This document shows, one piece after another, positions 58,401 to 64,000 of a stretch of 64,000 bases of DNA; the first letter of the stretch is position 1; every line of letters starts with the position of its first letter. The stretch comes from Patiria pectinifera. Taxonomy: Eukaryota > Echinodermata > Asteroidea > Valvatida > Asterinidae. The translations under genes and the position numbers were made by a program. The notes beneath the pieces are model-generated. The model made no database searches, was not told the DNA's origin, and saw only the letters and a program-made list of their open reading frames with translations. The DNA is taken from NCBI GenBank assembly GCA_029964075.1, contig CM057129.1, positions 12,639,430 through 12,703,429 of the forward strand, in the 5' to 3' direction.

Positions 58401-61400
58401 CTTGTTGTAGCGAAACAGAGGAACACCCCTCAAAGTAAAAATGAAAATCGACGAATTTAAAATTACAACAGCAAGGTCATCTTTGCTACATCTGTGAAAA
58501 TTCAAAGACACCTGTGCTCAAAAATGGCCTGAAATCACTCACCACAGTTAGATTGTGTTCGTCGAAGTAGTAAGTCAATTGAGAAGGGTCGAGTGAGTAT
58601 TCTAATTGGTATATACGTTTGTCAGGCCGTGACCGGGAATACAAGGTGACGCCCGTGACAACTGTGGCTCTACCAAGATCCACAAGGATCCACGTTTTCC
58701 GATAATTCCGGTCGTTATAATGCGTAATAGCACCAGAAAGCCACTGTTGTGGCTCAGGCTGGCCCAGTCTCATGTCACCGATCGGATTCATCAGGTGAAT
58801 CTTGCTGCTAGACGCAGTGATGTCCTCATCTCCAATGGAGCGATCCTCCATACCCAGTGTGTCGTTGCAGCCTGAACGGGAAGATAATTCAATTCGGTTG
58901 CGCAGTGTTTGTTATCAAGCAATTGGGTTCAGAAACCGAAAGATAAACGATCGTTTACGACATCTCCATATCTAGGCCTACAATGTACAGCGATCGTCAG
59001 TTTTGATCAACAACGTTCATAACTGTTTCAAAAGCATACACTTATCGTGCAGTGTTTTACATCAGTCACAGTCGACTCACAAGTGCGGTCACAAAAAAAG
59101 AATGGATGACCAATTACAAAATAATGTGTTTGTCAGAGAGCATTATTTGCTTGTAACTCAACTTTAGGAGGGCGACTTGTGAATGAATATAAAGGGCTTT
59201 AGGGGACTTGAGACGGACTCGACTATAACACATTCTTTCAGTCTAAATTCGTTCGTCAGTGTTAATTAACAATGTTTCTTAAGGGATTCGTAAAGTTAAG
59301 TCCTACGAAAAAACGATTTGGCAATCCTGGGGTCAGGGCATAGACGTCACCATTTTTTTTCATTCTTTTGTAGATTGTCAAAAAAACTCTTGAAACAAAA
59401 AAATCACCAACCTTTACATCCGAGGAGCTCGAAGCGAAGACAAGGCAGTTGATGCCATGTGAGTGCTACAATCCGCACGTGCCGTGCTACGATCGGCTGA
59501 TCAAAGATGTTTGTAACTGGCGTGTGTTGATCAGTGTTCCCTACAAACACCTGAAATGTTGTTTGTATTTATTAAGAATTCTTTAATTCAATATATATGG
59601 AACATGTCGTACACACATAGCTTAGGAACGGCGGGCATGGCCACAGGCCTGCCCCCATGTACCCCACTTAGAATCTCAAAACATGAGATTTTATTGTTGA
59701 AAACGCAAATTCCCGTCCCTGCACCCACCGTTGGGGTGGGGTGGGCGGGGGGTTGTTGAGCTATCGTGTACATAGATAGTTTCAAAGTAAAATCAAGTAT
59801 ACCTGTCCAGTAGAAATCAAGGCTCCGCCAATAGCGTCTATGTACTTCACCTTGAAGGTTTGTACCCAGTGCTGGCAACACGCTGCCCCTTGAGTTATTA
59901 CACCAGACACGGGTAGAAAGCGCTCTAAATCAACGCTGATCCAGGGGTAATCATCGATTTCACGGGCACACCAGCTCCCACCAGTGTTACCATTTGGCAA
60001 TAAGTTCAAGTTCAGTCTTCCGTAGTGTGGTCTGAGGTTGTCACTTTGTACGGTCGAGGCGGTGATGGCGGAGTCTGGGATGGAGTAATCGGCCATACCA
60101 AGCTGATCATGACAATCTGGGTAAAATGTAAATATTCAGGATTTCATGACCATCCTCAAGCGGCAGAGCTCTCTGGACTACCAAGACTGCACTGTAAAAA
60201 GACTACAGTCGGATTGGTTCGGAAACTGGCTTCTTTTTGCCCAACATTTGTCAACATAAAAACAATACTTCTGTGACTCATTTTCCAGGTCTTTTTGAAC
60301 TGGAAATATTGGCAAAAGAATGATTCGAAATTGATGTTCTAATTAGCCTGACATTGTCAGGATGGAAATTTACGTTTTTGTCGATTAGAATGACACCTCT
60401 TCTTTTGACCAGGCAGGAAACCTTGGCCAAGTGTTTGCTCTAATAATAATAATAATAATTTGAATAACTCTGAATTGCATGATAGGGCGACATTTCCATA
60501 GAAACGTGCACAAAACTTTAATGTGACCTTTCCCAATGTTACCTTATCCGATCCCAACCAAGTTTGCTATGTGTACGTTTTGGACCACGAGCAATCGATT
60601 TAGCCCATTAGCGACAACAAATTTCCTTTGCTAAAGGGTAGTTACCTCAATAGGGCGACACGGAAATTGTCGCCCTATTGCGGTGTGTCGCCCTAATGTA
60701 GTGGAAGCCCCGCACAACTTGTCGCCCTATTGCGGGATTCATGCTAATTGTGCTTCTACATAGCGCTTTCCATTGCATCAACAATCTCAAAGCGCTTTAC
60801 GGCTATTACCCCGTTCATCAGGCCATGAGACCACGCGGCAGCCGATAACAGCGCTCAATCGGTCCTCGACCATCACGGGTACCCATTTATACTCCTGGGT
60901 CGAGAGAGACAATTGTAGTTGTGCAGGGTTCGAACCCATGCACATTCGTACGTGAGTCAAACCAGCACTTTTAAGAGAGCACACAACTGTGTTACCTGTC
61001 GTGAATGCATTACCCGACACAGGAACTTTCGTCAATAATTAGCCCCCACTTTCTGTCAGAAGGTTGTGCGCCTCCATGCGGAATTGGACGTTTTTTGTAG
61101 GCTCATGAGTTGTAATTAATGATTATCAACCAACATTATTTTGAATACACGAATATAAGAAATACATGACTATTTCGACTGCAATTAGACGGCCCAAAAG
61201 ATGCTGCAAGCTATTTGAAAAAAATCAGGTCATATATGTGTGGTTTTTTTTAAAATAAAGTCACATGAAGTGTGTGGCATACAACGTCAAAGGTAACAAT
61301 ACTCTTGTAAAATATGGGGGGGGGGATGTGCACAGAAGCTGATATCTTTTTGAAAATCTTCGTGTCATGATAAAAAATCCACACGATTTTGGTCATGCTA

Positions 61401-64000
61401 TACGTACCTCGGCAACCAAGAAGCTCAAAGCGCAAACATACGTCCTTGTTGAGAGTACGTTCGATGTAAACTCGGACTTTTCTGGCTACTACGGGTTGTG
61501 GAAAATACTCGGAGTTATCTTTGTGAAGGAAATCCTACAATTGAAAGAATAGCAATAAATAACCTTTCTTGTACGTTTCTGATGAAGGATAATGTGGTAA
61601 ACACTGGATTTCGATCGTTCCTTACTATATTTTTTTCAATGTCTTTCATTGGTCGACATCATTAACAATTATCACAATAATTACTAAACCGTTCAAGTTC
61701 AAGCGAAAAGTAGCAAATTGTATAAAAACTACACGATCAGATATTTTTGAAAGACTAAAGCTGAAACGTATATGGAACTGAACAATTGTAGGCCTATAAT
61801 AAAATCTTTCTAACCCTCAAAAGACCATATTCATCATCTCTTCCGATCCAAAGGCGCTATTAAACCGACTTTCATTTTTGTTTGAATACTTTTTGAGTGT
61901 GTATATTAAAAGCGTTACAGTAGAACAATACTATGTGAAAGTACTTGAAGGTTATGGTAAACATTTGCAAAACATAATCTGATTCAAGGGGAAAAAATAA
62001 ATCTGAAGCTAGTTATTTAAATACTAGCCTGTCGAAATTGTAGCTCTATGTATACTATATCACACTTTCCCGAAAAATTGTGAAAATGTATGTTGTTGTT
62101 TGTTTCTATACACAAAGCAGATTTGTTTCAATATCACGATGGTTTTGCTTCAGTAATGTCAAGGAAATTGTAATTCCCATTTTCCCGAAAGTGACATCAT
62201 AATAGCCCTGCGATTCCATAGATTGCTTGATCGTATCAGTTTTACTGTAGGTCCGTCTCAATTAATTTCCCAGACAGATTCCGGACAAGCTTCGGACAAT
62301 GTATCAGGTATAAGTTGCAGGATATTGAGCAAATACCCGCAGTATAGATATCAGCTAAATTTCTCCGGGTCATGTGGACAAATGCAGAACTTCTTCCGGT
62401 CACAATGAATGATTCTACCCACAACTTCCTAGGCCCCAACACAGCATAGATCCACATAATACCTTGACTTTGAACGTACACGCGTATGCCACAGTTTCTC
62501 ATTAAAGTCACGGTGTGTACTATGTAGGATAGCCGAGTCTGAGTGTCATAGCTTACGTGGATTGTGTGCCATGAACCGCTTTTGTCTGTGAAGCCTACAT
62601 AGAAGCCGTCAGTGATTGGCCAGTCCGTCATGTTCTCCACCCTGACGCCAGATACAGGGGTAGCATGTGCCAGGTCCACCTGGATCCACTCGACGTTACT
62701 CCTGCAAAAAAAACAAATCCTTTTGGTCAGAAGCGTTAAGTCTTAAACATCACTGGACCTTGAAAGATACGGGTTTGACGGGATTAGAGCAATTAGAATG
62801 GACTTAAGGTAAAACTTTAAGCTGCCCAACAATGATTATTCCCCCACGCACTTGTACTTGTCTAATCACTCATCGATCAATTTTTTACACTTCAAGTATT
62901 GGATCCCCCACTCCACCAACATTTGCTTTTTTTAATTTACTGTTATACAACAATGGACAAAATGGCTTGGTATTTTGCCCGATGTTGGTCAACGTACCAA
63001 CATCTTGGGAAAATTATTCCCAGTCGTCAATTTTTACCCGAATTAATCAACTCCGAGGTAAATTTATACCAATGTTGGGCAATGCGTAACAGTAGATTCC
63101 TTTCATTTTAGAGTGTTTATTTTCAATTGTAGGGCTTGATCCTCGCCTGTAGACTCCCCTGTCGATCAAGGTCCACTTCTGAGTGCGTACTATTACACAC
63201 TAGTATGTATTTCGTCACCGACACCACGAAGTAACACCCATCTACATACCAGTAAAAACTAGCAATCGGAGAAAACGGCAACTAAAGTTGAACGCCTTCT
63301 AAAACAACACTTTGCGTCAAAACGACAGAGTATTTTCAGTTGGGTTTCTCGTTGTGGACACATGATGAATTGAATTTATTGAATCTGCTGTTTTTCACCC
63401 GTTTGTGTATTAAATAAACAAGAAATAAGAGAAAAAAGATGAGTGTTAGTTCGTGAAACCGAAAAGGCTGCGAAACTGTAAATTTTCGTTTTCACGAAGT
63501 AACACTCTTCAATGTATTCAACACGAGGAAAGTGCAACTTCAGGTCAGCGCGCGCGCGTTCATACAACTTATTACAAGAAGAGTGTTACTCCGTCAAAAC
63601 GTTTTTGCTCACTTATGAGCAGAGTGCGCGCCATGCATTGCAATGGTAAATGGAACTTGAGTGTTACTTCGTGAAAACGAAAATTGTCACTTTTGCGCAA
63701 AAGTTGCCATGGATACTGAGCGTAATTATTAAAGTAAAGCTCTTGAAGCTTTGAAACTTCGTGCAATGGTAGGCCTTGATGAATAATGTTTAAAAATCCA
63801 AAAAACTGAAAATCGAAAAAAGTATGGTTTAACACGGTAGAGTGTTACTTCGTGGTGTCGGTGACGATTTGTTTCACTTGTTCTTACCCCTGTTCTCCAG
63901 CACACCACATGTGGCCTTCGTCGTACGCACCGACCGCAACGGGTCTAGCTTGCTCAGGACCGTAGTCGAAGGCCACGATGTTGGAGATGTAAATGTTTCC
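46251..64000 (-). CDS. Large secreted protein: six or more F5/8C domains plus fibrinogen-like C-terminus (3' part of gene)
   Basis: Seventeen exons, read from the right edge to a TAA at 46251, encode about 1,140 residues; the start is outside the window. Domains in order: F5/8C-1 (exons 1-3), 2 (4-5), 3 (6-7), 4 (8-9), 5 (10-11), 6 (12-14), then a fibrinogen-like domain of the contactin-associated-protein type (exons 15-17). Most F5/8C domains open with Cys...LGMEDG-like and close with ELLGC. Junctions between modules are phase 1, those inside F5/8C domains mostly phase 0. F5/8C folds bind membranes, sugars or proteins, so a cell-surface or secreted adhesion or recognition role is likely. The classical family has laminin-G and EGF domains; none is seen between F5/8C-6 and the fibrinogen-like part. 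There is no transmembrane segment before the stop, so the product ends extracellularly. One base appears to be missing in exon 16. Confidence 0.9.
46442..48055 (-). other. Last intron of the discoidin gene
   Basis: Bounded by GTAGGC at 48055 and TTTGACAG at 46442. A plus-strand frame at 47149-47472 has no recognisable domain. No repeat was identified by eye. Confidence 0.5.
48056..48351 (-). CDS. Exon 16: middle of the fibrinogen-like domain, with an apparent 1-bp deletion
   Basis: Acceptor TGTCTACAG|GTG, donor CCAAG|GTAGGC. The first part reads ATIIHHDNEDTFK in the frame entering from exon 15. The rest reads TTIAITYSIDMQQIISVIDN, then STCEQMVKVKC and NGCTCGLNQ in the next frame. The exon is 296 bp, whereas 297 is needed to leave phase 1 for exon 17. 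The change of frame falls at the T run 48310-48313. A sequencing or assembly error or a real disabling deletion are both possible. Confidence 0.8.
48881..49010 (-). CDS. Exon 15: start of the fibrinogen-like domain
   Basis: Acceptor CCCTCAG|CCG. Reads TCQTLFSDGYLLDDTYQIDM, then DGIDQGKPPFQVTCSMSDG. This is the usual Cys-DG-Y-IDxDG-PFxVxC opening. Donor GATG|GTGAGT, phase 1. Confidence 0.88.
49278..49440. repeat. Hairpin-tipped dispersed repeat, copy 2 (intronic)
   Basis: GTTCTTTCAGCAAAACGAAA at 49278 pairs with GCTTTGCTGAAAGAAC ending 49347, with one mismatch. The right flank TCCGTGGACAGAACC, AAAACGGTGGTTATG, AACTTGAAAAGTA matches the copy at 29407-29580, but the loop is in the opposite orientation. 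Confidence 0.85.
49930..50115 (-). CDS. Exon 14: end of F5/8C-6
   Basis: 186 bp. Acceptor CAACGTAG|ATG. Reads LARFIRLNVVNDDVNS, then CISPMAFDFIGCR. The donor CCGT|GTAAGT was preferred to an earlier GTACCG because it keeps phase 0 with exon 15. This closing half is longer and less typical than the 139-bp exons. Confidence 0.85.
50250..50425. repeat. G-rich repeat fragment in intron 13
   Basis: AGTGGCGTAACTAGAG at 50246 is typical of an inverted end of the G-rich short repeats of this genome. A GGGGGAGGGGGAGGGGGGC tract follows near 50398. No matching second end found. Confidence 0.35.
50545..50703 (-). CDS. Exon 13: middle of F5/8C-6
   Basis: 159 bp. Acceptor TTCTTGTAG|GTT. Reads VDLGGRMRVSGIILQQGLIL, then YLFHLEYASSDDLTTWIPIL. 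Donor AATGAG|GTAACG, phase 0. Confidence 0.9.
51593..51780 (-). CDS. Exon 12: first part of F5/8C-6
   Basis: Acceptor TCTTTAG|TGC. Starts VHCQSQLGMEDGTIPDTAIN and ends EPELWIQ. Donor ATTCAG|GTAGTA, phase 0. In this domain an extra intron splits WIQ/VDL. Confidence 0.9.
52590..53975 (-). pseudogene. Jockey-like LINE fragment with dead reverse transcriptase, in intron 11
   Basis: Minus-strand frames give HKEAKSYRPISLLCHLLKVF (53930 area), then, after a break near 53760, GVVFVVLTTAYDMVNHRMLL, then NGLPQGSVLAPVLFNVYTND, then FIYAADLGIAAQ, where the catalytic YADD is YAAD. Further on come KTQINLFHLRNREAGRKL, PVYLGVTLDRTLSFKQHIEK and a Cys-rich tail (DTECECGTSMESMPHL) near 52720. Order and motifs fit a jockey-type element whose 5' half is missing. 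It has frameshifts, internal stops and the same orientation as the host gene. Confidence 0.85.
54026..54215. repeat. G-rich GGATCC repeat fragment in intron 11
   Basis: CAGGGGTGGATCCAGAAAG, then TCTGCGGACACTTAGGCCTCC, then GGGGGAGGGG tracts, resembling 9543-9720. The right end is not defined. Confidence 0.45.
54382..54520 (-). CDS. Exon 11: second part of F5/8C-5
   Basis: 139 bp. Acceptor TTGATAG|GAG. Reads EFFGNYDNYNLVTNLFLHQV, then VARSVRVHPVKW and MRLEILGCT. Donor CACAG|GTACAC, phase 1. Confidence 0.92.
55005..55348 (-). CDS. Exon 10: first part of F5/8C-5
   Basis: Acceptor TTTCTCAG|CTGTA. Reads CQERLGMENGQILDHQISSS, then ARLNQ, DQWIQVDFAQWTNLTGVITQ and WVTQFKVSY. Donor GCACAG|GTAAAA, phase 0. 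Confidence 0.92.
55465..55486. repeat. (TTTG)n microsatellite
   Basis: About five TTTG units in intron 9. Confidence 0.8.
56197..56335 (-). CDS. Exon 9: second part of F5/8C-4
   Basis: 139 bp. Acceptor TTGTCCAG|GTC. Reads VFSANFDWSTHVTNLFRQPV, then LIRIVPLSW and MRLELLGCL. Donor CTAA|GTAAGT, phase 1. ARxxRI is changed to AVLIRI. Confidence 0.92.
56822..57264. repeat. Intronic 44-bp minisatellite, about ten copies
   Basis: The unit is approximately TACCTTAGGGCGACAAGGTA-GATTAGGGAGACATTTGAAT-GTT, repeated from 56822 to 57264 with substitutions (GTTCTACC, GTTTCACC and GCTTTGCC variants). It lies in intron 8 of the discoidin gene. The AGGGCGACA core also occurs near 60485 and 60655-60735. Confidence 0.85.
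57465..57805 (-). CDS. Exon 8: first part of F5/8C-4
   Basis: Acceptor TTGACAG|GCCGA. Starts GRCEDKLGVEDGTIADDRLT. Contains RPWVQVNLGLDTVVSGVITQ and QHQWVKTYKVGFSNGW. Donor ACGCAG|GTAATT, phase 0. Confidence 0.92.
58164..58302 (-). CDS. Exon 7: second part of F5/8C-3
   Basis: 139 bp. Acceptor TTAAACAG|CAT. Reads FESALYARFVRVASTRFFWK and FPQIELWGCR. Donor AGAG|GTAAGC, phase 1. ELLGC is replaced by ELWGC. Confidence 0.9.
58543..58871 (-). CDS. Exon 6: first part of F5/8C-3
   Basis: Acceptor CGTTCAG|GCTGC. Starts GCNDTLGMEDRSIGDEDITA. Contains TWILVDLGRATVVTGVTLYS and IYQLEYS. Donor CTGTG|GTGAGT, phase 0. Confidence 0.92.
59412..59550 (-). CDS. Exon 5: second part of F5/8C-2
   Basis: 139 bp. 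Acceptor ATTTCAG|GTG. Reads VFVGNTDQHTPVTNIFDQPI, then VARHVRI and PCLRFELLGCK. Donor AAAG|GTTGGT, phase 1. Confidence 0.92.
59803..60116 (-). CDS. Exon 4: first part of F5/8C-2
   Basis: Acceptor ACCCAG|ATTGTC. Starts DCHDQLGMADYSIPDSAITA, with YPWISVDLERFLPVSGVITQ later and HWVQTFKVKY. Donor GACAG|GTATAC, phase 0. Confidence 0.92.
60640..60740. repeat. Cluster of AGGGCGACA / TGTCGCCCT inverted words
   Basis: AATAGGGCGACA at 60650 is followed by TTGTCGCCCTATTGCGG, TGTGTCGCCCTAATG and CTTGTCGCCCTATTGCGGG. The first pair forms a 12-bp hairpin. Origin unknown. Confidence 0.6.
60748..61012 (-). mobile_element. tRNA-derived SINE in intron 3 of the discoidin gene
   Basis: On the minus strand, a B-box CATGGGTTCGAACCCTGC near 60925-60945 is preceded by a degenerate A-box region. 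The 3' part holds GTAAAGCGCTTTGAGATTGT and GGAAAGCGCTATGTAGAAGC, the conserved tail of SINEs mobilised by CR1/L2-type LINEs. Confidence 0.75.
61408..61534 (-). CDS. Exon 3: end of F5/8C-1
   Basis: Acceptor TTGTAG|GAT, 127 bp. Reads DFLHKDNSEYFPQPVVARKV, then RVYIERT, then LRFELLGCR, the closing strand and Cys of the domain. Donor CGAG|GTACGT, phase 1. Confidence 0.9.
62557..62701 (-). CDS. Exon 2: middle of F5/8C-1
   Basis: Acceptor TTTTTGCAG|GAG. Reads SNVEWIQVDLAHATPVSGVR, the hallmark WIQVDL...VSGV strand, then DGFYVGFTDKSGSWHTIH. The donor CAC|GTAAGC in phase 0 was chosen because the longer open frame beyond it loses F5/8C character and exon 3 continues it perfectly. Confidence 0.85.
63212..63867. 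mobile_element. TIR element with repeated GTGTTACTTCGTG motifs, in intron 1
   Basis: TCGTCACCGACACCACGAAG... at 63212 and its exact inverse ending 63867 give perfect 26-bp terminal inverted repeats. Inside, GAGTGTTACTTCGTGAAAAC-type words recur near 63441, 63495 (inverse), 63582 and 63658. No transposase frame, so it is non-autonomous. Confidence 0.85.
63888..64000 (-). CDS. Exon 1 in window (partial): start of F5/8C-1
   Basis: Open to the window edge. Reads IVAFDYGPEQARPVAVGAYD, then GHMWCAGEQG, ending GG|GTAAGAAC in phase 2. The next exon supplies the third base (GGG AGT AAC). The upstream acceptor is outside the window. Confidence 0.85.

Noticed and set aside
62242-62556. Open frame continuing past exon 2 of the discoidin gene
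   Set aside because: Beyond the GTAAGC donor at 62556 the sequence loses F5/8C character, and exon 3 continues the domain in frame.

Overview
The window is animal nuclear DNA. It has GT-AG introns, secreted proteins built from extracellular modules, tRNA-derived SINEs, non-LTR and LTR retroelements, terminal-inverted-repeat elements and very long G/C homopolymer runs. The mix of a collagen-C1q gene, a discoidin-rich gene and a SINE with an AAAGCGCTTT-type tail suggests an invertebrate deuterostome, most likely an echinoderm, with hemichordate or amphioxus as alternatives. The species assignment is inference only.

Only two protein-coding genes are convincing, both on the minus strand. (1) A 230-residue collagen-like/C1q protein at 34604-35296, with its whole coding region in one exon, a splice acceptor one base before the ATG and probable untranslated upstream exons at about 35.8, 39.0 and 39.7 kb. 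(2) The last 17 exons of a large secreted protein, 64000 down to 46251, with at least six F5/8 type C (discoidin) domains followed by one fibrinogen-like C-terminal domain of the contactin-associated-protein type. Splice phases join exactly through all 17 exons, except for an apparent single-base deletion in exon 16 at 48310-48313.

Layout: 1-11 kb is non-coding and made mostly of diverged tandem units of about 2-2.5 kb rich in poly-G/poly-C. 11.6-16.4 kb holds a tRNA-Leu-like SINE, a LINE C-terminal fragment and other repeats. 16.4-23.3 kb is a nest of retroelements: a decayed LINE interrupted by a young 2.5-kb LTR element (428-bp LTRs, tRNA-Leu primer site, polypurine tract, 4-bp target duplication, two novel reading frames, no reverse transcriptase), then an older relative whose internal coding repeat has grown into a roughly 36-copy, 51-bp minisatellite that is itself split by a SINE. 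23.3-34 kb is AT-rich with MITE-like, foldback and satellite-like elements. 34.6-39.8 kb is the C1q locus. 40.3-42.3 kb is tandem repeats. 46.2-64 kb is the discoidin gene, with a jockey-like LINE, a SINE, minisatellites and a TIR element in its introns.

The two genes both encode predicted secreted recognition or adhesion proteins (C1q and discoidin/fibrinogen-like folds), but nothing in the sequence shows that they act together. The 5' end of the discoidin gene, its signal peptide and its promoter lie beyond the right edge.
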